NCBI GenBank assembly: GCA_008933995.1
Contig: WARS01000031.1
Coordinates: 896,001-960,000 of the forward strand
Direction of reading: 5' to 3'
DNA from: Datnioides undecimradiatus
Taxonomy: Eukaryota > Chordata > Actinopteri > Lobotiformes > Datnioididae
Length of the DNA stretch: 64,000 nucleotides
The translations under genes were made by a program, and so were the position numbers. This document shows, piece by piece, positions 25,701 to 38,875 of the stretch (position 1 is the first letter of the stretch; the number at the start of each line of letters is the position of its first letter). Under the pieces are notes generated by a model. The model was not told the origin of the DNA and ran no database searches. It saw only the letters and a list, made by a program, of their open reading frames with translations.

Positions 25701-28700
25701 TCTGGATTACAGGATGGGATTTTGAACAGGAATTTGGGAAGATACTGATCATGTTGAAGGTCTGAACAAGATTGTGGTTAGCCTGCCGTCCGATAAAGAG
25801 GATCGAATGCTGAGAGCTAGTTAGTAATGGAAACCTCCAACTCTGCATTGCTTTGATTTTCCTATACAAAACATCAAATGCATTAATCATGCTTTAATTT
25901 CCATTTGAATGTCCAGTGTAAATATTTCTTGTTGGCAACAAGCAAAGAGACTTGCTGTCAGTTGGCAAATGGTGGCTGACATAGGGTACAATGGCCCAAA
26001 ACATTTCCATGAGGGGAGACGTGGTGCCTCTTTAGAAACAATGCCAATTCAAAGGCTTTTGTGAAAATTTGAAACACATACAACGAAAACATGGAAAACA
26101 TCCACAAATTTAAAAAAACGTGCTGCAAAAAGCTAGAATAAATGCGTTAACAACAAACATACTTGTGATGCTTGTAATGCTGTTGCATTTGTTTCGTGTG
26201 TGTTTTTGCACTTTGGCTTTTTGTACCATGTCTATTCAAGTTGTATATTTAGTATTTGGTTTCAATTTTTGTTTTGTAGGTCCTCCAAATAAATGACAAA
26301 ATTCTTTTGTAGCAGCCGTCTGAGCGTGGCAGGACTGAACTGCAACAGCTGATAAGGTCGCTGTGTTTAACTACAGCTCACAATCTGCTGGATCAGCACC
26401 ACCACTGGCTGCTTGTTTTACAAACCAACTGCAAGACAGACACAGACACAAGCAGAGCAGCTCATAATGCAGCCGGCATGCTTGACTCAAACTGTCACAG
26501 TCCTTTAGAATTAGTGTTTGCCATCAGTGAACTTTCAAAAGTAAACAAGGCTCGTCTCCTTTGCTGTATGTGTGCATTCCTCTTATGCCCACAAATTAAT
26601 TAAAACTTGAGAATCAATTGTATCAATGAAGGTGAAAGCATATCAAGATCTCGATGCAGTAAAATGTGGCCTCAATTAACTTTTTTTTCTCTAAATGACA
26701 CATAATGACACGTGTTTTCTGCTGATTCTGTATCAGCAGGACAACATCATCTGTTTGTGTCTTCCAAAACAGTCAACCATTTAATAAATCTGTTGCACCC
26801 TAAACCGTAACCACGCAACCTTTGCTCCTGATGGATGGATGTCATGATTTCAAAGGTACACTAGAAGGCTTTGTCATTTGAACATGGAAGAAGGTTGTTT
26901 TGGGGCTTTTGCTAAGAGGATAGACGCTCTCACTGTGGCTTAGTCTTGTTATTTTGTGTTGAAAGGGTGCTTCTGTGCGGAACAGTATGAATAACACTTC
27001 TACCGCACAACCTGCATACCTGAAGAGTCAACTTATAAAAGAAGCTGCCTCTCTGTTGTCAATCAGGTATACAGGAATACACACACACAGCACACAGTAT
27101 TCACACAGTATTTCAGTTTAAGTCAGAAAGATGATAAGGATGCACGACAACTTTAGGGCTCACAATAACAAAAAGAGGAATTTTCTTACAAACTAAAAAT
27201 ATTTTTAAAGCAAGCAAAACTCATTGGGACCTGGACATTAGATTTTCATTAAAAGATATTTCCCTTTAGAGTGGTGATGGTTAAGATGCTGAAAGGCAGA
27301 AACTAAACTACTTGTCCAAAAAGATGCACTGGGAGTCCAATTTAGAGTTTATTAAGCAGCAAACCTGACATTACACATACAGTGTAAAATGATTTTCTGT
27401 CTTTGACTAGGGCTGCACACTTGTTTTCTGGACTCACTGTATATAACATTCATAAATTTTGAAACTTAAGATTTAATTTGTCCCTAATGACATGTACCTC
27501 CAGTCTAAGTGCTGCATAAATGATGGCATATTTAAGTCTTACAAGATTAATGGAAAGATATTGACAAATGAAAGGGGGTGAAACAGAGAGAAAGATTGAG
27601 ACTGATGGCAAATGTTTTCAAGGAGCTCATTAATTTAGACCGATGGAGTCTAACTGCAGGCTGCTGTAAGAGGAGGAAAACTAAATATTCCTTACAGTTT
27701 GAGAATTGCCCAGATTTTTCTTGCAAATATCTTGCTTTCAAATATCTGTCTGAGAGTGCAGATAGGAACACACTTTTGTCTCACTTTTGTTGTAACTGTT
27801 TTCAAAACCTCTTTCTGTAACTCACCTTTTCCCCGTTCCATCCTTTTATTTCTATCTCTTACCTTTCAATCACTTTGTTCCTTAATCTGTCTCTTTCTTC
27901 ACATCTGTCTACCTCTTCCTTCTCCTTCCTTCTCTCAGTAATGACTCAGTGAACGTGCCCTGACTGTGGAGTGCCCTCCATCTGTAAACATGGCATTTTC
28001 TGGGCAAGAGGCAAAAAGATGGCTGCTGTGTAAGAGGAATGGGTAGGTAGAAGAGCCTTTTTTCCAATCGGAGAAAGGAGACCTGGAGATCGAGCTAAAC
28101 TGACAAAGATTCCTGAGACTGCATTGAGAGATGATAAAAAAACATTCACTGGAGACATTAAGCTGTCCTCCCCTCTTTGTTACTCATTTTTAGTCCCTCT
28201 TCTTGCTCACTTTAGGATAAATATGCAGAAAAAAGAGACAAAGGGGTGGTGAAAATGAATAAAATAGATTCTTAAAGCAAAAATAATTGCTGTTGGTTTG
28301 ATGTGAAAAATAATTGATGCTGGTTGGTTGATTTTGTCATTCTAAAATGAAAATGGTGTCAACCCTTATTTTACCCATTCATCCGCTCATGCTGTGTCTG
28401 ATTATTTTTCCAATTACTGTCATGTAAAATCATTTGTGACAGCTTCCCTCTCTGTATACCTTAGTTATCACTGACTTACAGTCCAGCCTCAATACAAGCT
28501 GTCACATTAAGCAGCCTTTGGGCCATGGGCAGTCCAATGTTCAACCTCGATCCAAGTGAAATGTTGGGTTTTTATGTTCCATTTAAAGATAAAATGATGC
28601 TTTTCTTTGTTTGTGTTGTGTTCAGTCATGTGCCAGTGGTCATTTACACTTTTGCCTCTCTCGTCTTTTGTCCCCCTCTTGTCTCTTTTCCCCCACTCAA

Positions 28701-31417
28701 CACTCTTCTTCTTACTACTTGTAAGCGCTTCACTAACTTGTTTGCCGTGCCTTCATCCCGTGCACTCAAGTGTATGTCTAATTCTTTCACTACACAACTC
28801 AAAATTGATGTTTTAAGGTCATCCAGCCTGGGATGAAAATGGTCACAGACTAGGGTGATTACTCTGGTGCTTCACTGCTTTCAAGCTGCAAATAGTGTAT
28901 TTGTTGAGCTCATGATAAATGACATTTTCTTCGATCTTGCTGTCCATTTTCTTGCCCACCATCAATCCCATTTATCTTTACGTCCTTATTCAGCCTCTGC
29001 CTTTAAAAATGTCCAATGGTTGGAAAAATTCTGCAAAACATTTCAATTACTGGCCATGGTCGTTAAAACAATGAAAACAGCACAGTCAAATGTGTCTGTC
29101 TGAATCAGGGTGAAGGCTGTGAAGATGCACACAGAGCTTATATAGAACTACACTAAATCTCAGCCTCCCCACAGGCCATAATATTCTGTAGGTCATGAGA
29201 TCACAGTTGTAAATGTCTTCCAGAAGTTCTCTGATTTCAGGAGTACTTTCTGACCCAATCACTATAACAAAACCAAACAAAAGAAAACAGGACTGCAGGT
29301 GATGCTTCCAAGTGAATACCAAGCTGCAAATGAGCAAAACGTTTTTCTGCAAAATCCTAAATATGCACAGGATGACCAAATCACCATTCATTATCACCAT
29401 TATCACCATATCACGCCTGCAGATTGTTTGTTCTGGTCAGAATTTGTGAACTAGTGATCTTGGTTGGGTTTCGTTAGCACAGACTTAATTGCAGGTGAAC
29501 CATAACACTGTGAATGTTCACTGCACTCATTGGTCATCTGTGACTGGCTTAGAAGCAAGGATGTAAATGCAGGAAGAAGGTCCTAAAGAAAGTCTACTGA
29601 CCAAATACAACAAACTAGCTTGCACTGGTCCAGGTCTAACATTTCATTTTGCTCTTCAGCTAGTTGCTAATGACTGTAAATTCATTAATCTGGATCTTAA
29701 TGCATAAACTTGCAGAGTATGCTGAGGAGTTGGATCTGTTCAATGGTGGATGATGTTCCTACCACAAATGAACCACTGCCTTTCCTAAAAAGACTCCTGA
29801 GGAGGCTGTTTTGATCTGCCTACTGTGTTCACAAACAAATCATCCCAAGGGTGAGAATGAAATCACTTTAATCAGACAGAAGAGTGGAAAAGCTCCCTTA
29901 CAGTGAGGAGTGTGGCTGAGTATGTTTGGGGTGCTATAGTTGTGCTTTGTGGCCCCAAACCACATACAAAAACATACCTTTCTCCTCAAAACCAGCCTGC
30001 ACGCTCCTCCCATCTCATTAGAAAATTGTCCACTGTCTTAAAAAAAAGGGAGATGATGAGCATTATTGAAGCCTGTCCAAACTTCATCTGCCGATACAGT
30101 GTTTTACTTTTATAGTGTATTCAGTCAGTCCCAACCCTTATCCAGTTTGTGCTGTGTCAGGATTGCACTTGCACCTCTGGTTTCCAAAAAACAAGATGCT
30201 GTGCAATGAGTTGGCATTTGCGTTTTTCTGGAAAATATAAATTAGAGCAATATATAATATTCAGGTGAAACATTTCTGCCATCATGCACTGTCCTTCAGG
30301 TCAAACAGTAGACTTTAGACTAGAGACAGTAGAGTTTTTTAAAATTCATTTCTCCCTGCCTTTCACTTTTTAGTAAATTGTTGCTCTGTTCTAGGATAGA
30401 ACAAAAAAGAATTCATAAATGAGCAGCAGCAATTCATAATACTGTGTGTCACTTAACATTTAGTCAGGTACAGCTGTTTTGGAACTTTTGGAACATTTTT
30501 CTGTTTATTCTGTATTATTGCATTTGCACTCACATCCTCAAAACTCTGGCAGTGCCTAATTAACTTTTCTGAGAAAATGAATTGAAATAGTTTCCTAAGG
30601 GTTATATAAATGGAAGGAATTTCTATAATTTCTCATTGCTCGAGATGTTATGGGTTACAAGTATGATTTAAAATATGCTTTTTATTTTCATAATTGCACC
30701 TCTGCTACTTGAATGCAGTCATATGTAATAATAGTTTTTCCTTAGTGGTGTACTTAGAGGCAATTTTCCTCTTTTGTGTCACACACACCCATTCCTATTT
30801 ATTAATTAATTTATTTTTTACTGGCATGTTGTGTTGAATATCCGTAGTGCAACAGTCATGAGGGTCCTTCATCGCAGTTGCACTGAATCTCTTTTGCTCT
30901 ATGCATGCCATGCGTCACAAGGTTATTATTTGACATTTTGCCATTTGTGTGAATCAGCAAGTGAATGGATATTTTAATTTCCAGTGTTGTCCATTAGATC
31001 ATTATGCTGTTGATTTGCTGAAGAGATAGTAAGGGGTTATATAATTATTGTGGAGAAGAAGCTTAGTTCCCACTCCAATTTCATCTCAAATTCTATAATT
31101 GACTAAAGAGCAAACAATGGGTGAAAGACTACACACACAAACACACACCATGGACTGGCTGCCATTGGATGTTTATATTTTGTTTCAGTTATCACTCTGA
31201 TACAATTAAAAATAATATTTCTATCAGCGCAGACCATTCACCTTATTACGAATCAATGCAGAATTAAGACGAACACACTGTGCCTGATTCCCTTCTGTCT
31301 GCTGAAAAACACATGGTCTAATGCTCTAAGTGAAAAAAGAAAAAAAATTCAAAAAAACACAACATTTTGATGTTATTAAATGAATCTTATGGGCAACAAA
31401 ACCACCAGTTATAAACC

Positions 31418-31444
31418 AAAAAAATAAAATAAAATAAAATAAAA
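31418..31444. repeat. (AAAAT)n microsatellite
   Basis: About five AAAAT/AAAAC units. A related (AAAT)n run lies 220 bp downstream. Confidence 0.9.
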
Positions 31445-31661
31445 CAACCCTTCACTCTATTCAGCATTTCTCAGTGACTTCCAAAATATTTATAAGCATT
31501 GCAAAAATGATTCATAGGCCTGATTTGCTGCTCCTGTGGTTCAGGTTTTGTTGTGTTTAAAGAGGAAGTGGAATGAAGTGACTGAAAGGGCTGTTCAATT
31601 TTTTTTTCATTTAGTAAAATTCATTGATTTAACCATGCAATAGCCTCAGAAAAGCTAAATT

Positions 31662-31689
31662 AAAAAATAAATAAATAAATAAATAAATA
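31662..31689. repeat. (AAAT)n microsatellite
   Basis: About six AAAT units following a poly-A stretch. Confidence 0.9.
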
Positions 31690-33029
31690 CAGTGTGTCTG
31701 TGGCATTTTTCTCTGCCAGGAAATTGCTGGCAGCATGCTGGGAAACACTGGGATGAAACGCTTGTGGCGTTGAGAGAGAAAACATTATATCAGGGTATTC
31801 AATTAGAATTCAGAAAGATCCAGTTAGAGAAAAGGGAACATCATAATGTCTAACTTGCCTGCTAACAGATGCTTTGTGCTGTGTCTCATACTCCTGCCTG
31901 ATATTAATAATCGCCACAGTCTTAGACATGAAACCTATTGGTTTTGAACTGCCAGCGGGAAGAATTAACATGTAATAGTCTAGCCACTCTTGATTAAAAG
32001 ACCCATTTTCGCTTTCTGTTATTCTTGTTATAAAGCACGCCATGTGAAATTACTTTTCTCTGACATACTTACTATCTGGCTGTTGTTTCTCGCGTCTGTA
32101 CCTTGTGCGAGTGACTCATTCACTGACTTGAACTGCAGTGCTTGTTGGAATGCACAGATTTAATTGGCTGAGAAGCATCATGTGAGATAAATTACACGCA
32201 ACTGGTTTGCGGCCTTTCCAGGCAGCACTGTAAATGATGTTTTTATAATAGAAACAGTTCTTTAAAATGTACTAATTCTCAATAATGAAATAATAATTTC
32301 TTATAGATGGGGTAGAACACTGATAGGGACAGTTTTGTCCTCCCAAAATATTTGTCCCTATCCCACCATATGCAAACTTCAAATGTGCAGACTTGTAAAG
32401 TTGTCTATTAGCTGGCACCAAAATAAGAAAAGCTGAACAAAGGTATTATTTCCTATGGTTAAACGCCATGCTTCGCAGCCACTTTATGCATCATGTTGCT
32501 TTGAGCTTAATTTCAAACAGCCTCATTTTTAAAGCGGATCTTAAGGCTATGTCTCTTCTTTCCTGTCAAGGACTATTCTGGCTGGCTTTTTGAAGCCTTT
32601 CAAAAACAGCAAGAGAAGGCGCACCAGCAAGGTTAACACAGCTGTATCCAGCTGAACTCATTAGCTTCATTAACTACCTTCAAAGTTCAGGGCCTACAGG
32701 CAGATGCATGTCAATGAGCAATACATCAGACTGTTGACTACATAGTATATAAAATAAAATCAAAGGTTGGATAAGTGTTAATTAAAAATTAAACCAAATT
32801 ATATGAACTAGTAACACCTACTTTAGGGATTTCACTGAAGGAAGGATGAGAACTAATTGGATTACTTTGATTAGACCACAAACATGATTAGTAAAGGTTG
32901 TTTAACTGATGATAGCATTGTTATACCACTGCATAAGTGAACTGTGAACCAGAACAAAATATGAGAAGCCATTAGTAAAAGTAACCAAGATAATCCCTAT
33001 TTATGCAATTTACTTCTGTAGTTTAAAAA

Positions 33030-33095
33030 GTCGTGGGTGGCATGGTAAGGTTTGTGTTTAAATCTGGCTGGGGGCCTCTCGAGTTTGCATGTTCT
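33030..33095 (+). repeat. Eroded teleost repeat (GTTTGCATGTTCTC type)
   Basis: The order 'gtgggtggcatggt', a degraded 'aatctggctgggggcct', then GAGTTTGCATGTTCTC matches the core of a very common fish repeat, whose usual form has a 'gggttcgaaccc'-like centre and the same GTTTGCATGTTCTCCC end. Only about 65 bp remain and the middle is degraded. It begins the 156-codon plus frame at 33,033, which is one reason not to call that frame a gene. Confidence 0.5.
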
Positions 33096-33737
33096 CTTGT
33101 GCTGCATTCAAATCAGATTTGTTTCTCAAATCAGATGTTTCAGACAAGACTGCCTGCACTGTTATTTGCAAGTGATCAGATCAGATTTGTGTGTCCAAAC
33201 ATTATCAACTTATCTGCATGGGTTGCTGTAGTAACGACAAAGGTGTTAGTAACTACGCACACAGGTGAGGCAGCTTTGCAACTTTGCAGCTTTGCAAAAC
33301 GCTTTTCAAGCTTTGCCTTCCTCCAAAGTGCCAGCGAACAATATACTCCAGCTTCTGCTCATGAAATGTTCTGTGTGCGGTCCTTCATACCAGTCTGCTC
33401 AGCAGCTCTGATGTACTTCCATCACTGTGGAATTGACGTTACCATTGTGTGTCCTGCTGTGAGTGATGGGGAAAAGACTTTAAAAACAAATTTAAGTGTC
33501 TAGACCATCTGGACAGAAACACAAATTCAAATTAGCTCCAAATGCAGCTTGGATCCGATTTACTAAAACTGTACTTGAATTTTTAATTGAATTTTTTCCT
33601 TTCAATTTTTTATGCCAAAAAATGGTTTTGGGCTCACAGTTTGGACAAGGTGTCAAGGCATGTCTGCATTCCAGAGACGTGCACATTAGTCGATGAGATT
33701 GCAATCATCTATAGATGTTAATGTGTAAACATTTCGA

Positions 33738-33772
33738 TCTATCTATCTATATATCTATCTTTCTATCTATCT
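33738..33772. repeat. (CTAT)n microsatellite, imperfect
   Basis: About nine CTAT units with one ATAT and one TTCT interruption. Confidence 0.92.
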
Positions 33773-36112
33773 AAATGTTTGTCTCTACGTATGTGTTGTT
33801 CTTGTGAAACACTGTGGCCCTTTCCAGAGCTGCCCACCAGAGACTTGACCCTAAAGGGATGCATATATATATATCAGGCTTTTCCCTTATCTTAAACCAA
33901 CCCAGATGCCACAGCTGAGCTAAGCCAATGTATGAGGGTGATGCCTGGAACCTTAACTTTATCCCTTATATATGCTGTAATCACTTCAACCTCTCTGACC
34001 TGCAGGTGGGCTAATCTTTACAAATTCATGATACGCAGCCAAATACCATTCAGACCCACTCATTATTTAAATTCTTCTGAAGAACCCAAAGATTTCATAG
34101 ATACCAAATATGATGAACACATGAAAAAACAAAGAATGTGAAAGCTGGGCCCTTATAGCTTGGATGCATTTGTTTTAACCAGTGAAACTGGGACAGGGGA
34201 TTCAAATAATGAAAAAACACATTAAGTAGTATTTAAGTCCACACAATCAAGAAATCAACCAGAAAAAACATCTGCCAGCGAGTTAGCACCTCTATGATGT
34301 GCGTTTTCGCAAGGCACGAGATTATGTTGTGTAGGCAAAAGAAACATAGAGTCTTAGGTTGGATGTGTCAGTCAGTGTAAACATCATACAGCTTTAATGA
34401 CCAGCTGAAACAAGACAAAGCATGTGATGCTGCCAGATAGTATTCAGTTTGTTTTGTTTCCCATGTTGAAGCTTCCTAATGGAAAAAAAAACCCTATGAT
34501 TATAAGCAGGGGATTAACCTGATCATTTTTTCTGTTCAACGTAATGGTCAGATTGTAAAATGACAAATCATAAATCATCATCATATCATACATCATATCA
34601 AGGCATGTTGTACTAATGACACTCAACCAAAAAAGCAAGAACATTTGAACTGTCAGCACATTACTTTAACATTATTGCATGTGTTGATTTATTAAACTTA
34701 CAGCAGCTGCCACCACCTGCTCTTCCATCGGCCTTTTCAAGTTCTCTCATTGTCCAGCCTGACAATTGTTCTTTGAACCTAGATCAGTTAAGCCAGTTAC
34801 TAAAATAGTTGACTATTTAACTTGTGAGTAAAACAAGACAGCTACCTGGTTATAGATTGTTGTTATGACAATGAACCAATACATGGAAATGATCAGCAGT
34901 CCTTGCTGTTCATCTGTGCAATATTTCACACTTTGGCTCAGATTGGCATCTTCAGCTGCTCCTTCCTCTCACACTCAGGCAAACAGGTGGTATGCTACCT
35001 TCCCAGTGCAGAGTGATCGGTGGCTTTAGGAATAAGCAAAATAAAACATATTAAAAACACGCAGAAATATTGGCCTTGTATGTGCGAAGAATGGACTCAC
35101 CACCTTCGCTGTTCCTACTGGTTGTAGCTTAAAACTGCCTGTAAATGTTGGATCTCATAAAAAAGAGGGCGATAGCATGGTAGAGGAGCTGTAGTGGCAA
35201 AAAATGAAGAAGAAGAAGAAGAAGAGAAAGAGTGAATGTGAGTGGACAGTAGAAATCAGCTGGTCTTAGAAACAGCTGATGACTGAGCCAGTGACAGCAA
35301 GACACCACTTTTTTGTAGCCTTCATATTGGAGTGACTCAAACTTTACTTACTTACTGCCCTCTAAGTTTGTTCAGAGGTCTTCTTTATCTTACCCTCTAG
35401 CAAGAACAAATCTCTGAATGCAGCTTTTAAAACTAACTTATTGAGTTATTGGTGAAAAATAATAATGCAGGTTGCATTTTATTGACTTCTTTTAAAGCAT
35501 TGGTAGGGGGGGTTTAGCTTTTCTAAGCCACAGCATGAACAATTGGTGGAAGGTGGTGTAGAAAGTTGTACACACACAGGAACTGGTCAGGGGGAAAGCT
35601 GGGACTCACTACACAACTAATAGTACATTGTGAGTGAAAGCAAGAACACAACTATTCAAGTGTCACTGAAACAGAAAGGTAGTCAAAAAATCAAGAGGTG
35701 GGGAAGCACAAGCCGCTTTGATTTGAAAGATGAGCGGTCAGAAAATAACTTCTTGGATATCTTGATGCAAAATAAGAAGGAGAAAATGAGGTACACATGG
35801 CAGAAAATATCATTAGAATTGTGAGATTGAGAAAAGTGTAGAGGAGGGGATTGAATCCAGTTTTGAAGATGATAAAAGCATAGCTGCCAGTTGTGCCAGT
35901 TGGAGATGAGAATCCATAAGTGCACCATTGTGATGGTGTTAGGCACAAGAAAAACGCAGCCTCTTTTTGGAAATGCCACAATGGCACTTGACACAAACAG
36001 TGCAGGAGAGGAAATGTTGCATTCTAAAGACAGACAAGAAGATGGAGGAAAACTAGGAGAGCTTTGACTGTTAGGTGAAGTTTTAGCTGCATTATCATAT
36101 TAGACCAATATG

Positions 36113-36113
<1 letters not shown>

Positions 36114-36152
<39 letters not shown>
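36114..36152. repeat. (TG)n microsatellite, about 19 units
   Basis: A pure TG run of about 39 bp. Confidence 0.97.
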
Positions 36153-36154
<2 letters not shown>

Positions 36155-37911
36155 GTTTCCTCAGTTTCCTTAGGTGTGGATGGATACATATTAACCTGTC
36201 CTTGTCGTGTAAAAAGAGCTTTGGGTGATCTGAAGATTAGAAAGGTGCTGTAGTACAGTCCATATTTCTATTTATAGTATATATTATTTTTACCACATAC
36301 ACTCTCATATCATACATAAAGCTGTTCACTCTGTATATAGTGCCTAAATACATGTACTATATATGTTATATGTTTTAGATAATACTAAAATGGCATCTTA
36401 TTTGCAAAGAGTAACAATAATAAAGTTTATAAACTGTTGAGAATGACGAGCTCAGCTCTACATATCTTAAATGTTTTTTAATTTTTAATCATACCAGAAT
36501 CCCAAAGAAATGGAAGAACCCTTAAAAGAGACTTGCAACCACAAGTAGAGAAGTGTCTTAATATGGATTTTCTCTAATGGCTGCTGCATGTTGGCTCTGA
36601 ACTCAGGGTCTGAACTATATTAAAGTGAGTTCATAAATGGTGTAACGCCTCTCCCTAAAATCCTGACCAGTGTGTTGTTTTCAAAAGAAACTGATTATTG
36701 TAGCCTTGAGCAGCTGTTGTGCAGTTGGCTGGAGAGGTCTTGGTTCTTTGTAACTCAGCATCTCCAGATTTTTTTTTTTCAAACTTTGCCCCCCCACCTC
36801 TCAAGTGCAAGCTCCCACTCAAAGTCTATTTTTTTCTATTATACATATTTCCTGCATTCTGGAAATAGACAAATAACAACATAGACAATTAGGGAAAGGT
36901 TATGGCTTTAAGAAGGCGTAATCAAGTCTGCATGTCATGGAAAAGATGACATTGATTGATTTTAGCCTTTCAATAGCTGACTGTTAATGCAGTGTCAATA
37001 ACTAAAAAATAGAAAAACATTTCTAATCCTTATTACAAAAAGTTTTGCACTCTCTTTGTTTGACTTGATACATATTCCAACACTGAGGAACATGGATAGT
37101 TTTGTAGATGAATACCTTTTTTTTGAGGGCGCTTCATTGAAAATAACCTTTCAGTTTCTCTTTGACAGGTGAACTGGCAGTTCTATGAAATCTACCACGA
37201 CACATTTCTGATGCAGAGCTGAGCAGGCCTTGGTTCTCCTGGCTCTGCAATAACCAAAGAAAGACTAGTTTTCTGAAATTCAGTTCAGACCAAAGACACA
37301 TGATGAGACAAAACCCTTTTTAAACATCTAAGTTTTCAATGCTTTTGCTGTTCATCAGTAGCAAGGACGGTAACCCGCTATCACTGTCCTCACTCATACA
37401 TTGAGATGCTACAAATTATATGCACCTACAAAAAAAAGGCTAAGAAGTGAGAATGGAAGACACAGAGTTGTTATAATAGAAGAGGCTCACTGTTACTTCC
37501 AATCCAGTTGTGTAAATCTGTAGCTTTTTAAAATTACAACTCATTTTGACATGAATGTTTGTTCTGAAATGGGCTCAGAACTTGAAGACTTGTTGACGTC
37601 ACTTGTGGGCTTTGCAACAGAATGGAACAATGTAATAGGAAGAGTTTTCATTATCATTAATATTACTCAAGGTGCCTGCACATCTTTTAGAAGAGGTTTT
37701 AACTCTTTTAGATGTCACTATGTAGCACTGGCTGTCTTCAAGGCTCTGGTTTTATTATGTACATACAATTGCTTGACCTTTTTAAGCAGATTCTGCCTCT
37801 CTAAACCATAATAATCAGGGTATAATTCACTGTTATTTGTACTTGCCACACTTGTACTAGCAAAAGTGCATACCACCGAACAGAGCCAAGGTAAAATTGT
37901 CCTGGTTGCTT

Positions 37912-38230
37912 CACTGTAAAATCGAATTCATTGACTTTACTTAGAAAAAGCATGCAAACCGATTGCCTGCCAAGTAAAATGGAATAGAAATTGTATGCTG
38001 TTTTAGTATAGTTTACTGTAACTTAAAAAAAACATTTAGAGAGTACTTGATTATTCACTTACAATGAACTTAACTGTATGTAGTCCAAAGAACTAATTTA
38101 TTTTAGATGTGCTAATGTTTGCGACATTTCCTGCAAGTTAGAATTTCTAAGTTGTATGTACTTGCACAGTAAGCAGATTTACTTGTAAAAACCATGCAAA
38201 CCGATTGCCTTAAAAAGACAAAGTAAATGT
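37912..38230. repeat. Left subterminal repeats of the CACTA element
   Basis: An 18-bp word, CATGCAAACCGATTGCCT, occurs at 37,951-37,968 and again at 38,193-38,210. Each is preceded by TTTACTTRKAAAA-like sequence and followed by AAGTAAA. Further TTACTT/AAGTAA words are scattered between and also occur at the right end near 45,396-45,470. Repeated short words inside both ends are the usual transposase-binding arrays of CACTA elements; binding here is inferred. Confidence 0.7.
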
Positions 38231-38875
38231 TACTTATGTAACCCAAGTGCTTTAAACATTCATTACACGCTAATGAAAAAGGTCCCATTGTCTTTAAATG
38301 ATCATAAAACTAGATGAATAAACTAGCATAAAAAGAAAACAAAACAATAAAATAGATAAAATAGAAATTAAATCACAGATTCAACCTAGGATTTTTTTAT
38401 TTTATTTTTTCTTCCTTCCACAACAACTGTGCTCCTTCAAAAATGTGTTTCACATCAACAACACGGTTTTAATTACTGAAACTGTATCAAAACCAAATTA
38501 GAGCAAAGAAAAACAGATTCCTCTCTGGTCCCCAGCAGGATAAGCTTATGTGTGATAATGTTATATCTCAAAAAGTCAAAGCACACTCAAAATTTAGTGC
38601 CAGTTTAAAATTGCATTGTGTTACTTTAAAACATTTTAAGAGATGCTGTGCAATTATTGGCATTTGGCATATATTGGCTTCAGTATGCCGGCTTCTGTAA
38701 TGGCAGTATTAAAAAAAAACAACCAACCAGTACAAACATTTTCATGGCCTAACCAACAAGTAAACTTCAACTTTGGTAATCAGATAGATGCTTAATATTT
38801 TACAGTAAAACACTAACTTCTTAAGAACAGTCTTAAGCCACTAAATGTCACCACACTTGTGTGCTTACTTACAAT
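38231..38875. other. 3' flank inside the transposon
   Basis: AT-rich sequence between the end of the PB1 gene and the left subterminal repeats. It should hold the 3' UTR and poly(A) site of that gene; minus-strand AATAAA-like signals are possible (for example plus-strand TTTATT words), but I cannot choose one. Confidence 0.4.

Larger units (their letters stand above)
18346..33029. other. Long gene-free stretch with candidate regulatory blocks
   Basis: Nearly 15 kb without a recognisable exon or whole transposon. It contains GA, AC, AAAAT and AAAT simple repeats (listed separately) and a short ACT trinucleotide run at about 24,583-24,600. Several 100-400 bp blocks have balanced composition and dense transcription-factor-like words (for example 18,540-18,920, 22,365-22,500 and 31,800-32,240). 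They look like conserved non-coding elements, but I cannot measure conservation here. Confidence 0.45.
33096..37911. other. Gene-free stretch
   Basis: No supported exon. Simple repeats are listed separately; a (GAA)n run lies near 35,205-35,226. The plus frame running to 33,503 and the opposed frames at 35,683-35,996 have no recognisable domain. Confidence 0.5.

Noticed and set aside
26040-26235. Possible inverted repeat (GCAAAAAG...CTTTTTGT, CGAAAACA...TTTCGTGTG)
   Set aside because: The arms are short and imperfect with no clear ends or target duplication.
33033-33503. 156-codon plus-strand open frame
   Set aside because: It begins in an eroded interspersed repeat, has no domain I recognise and shows no exon-like boundaries.
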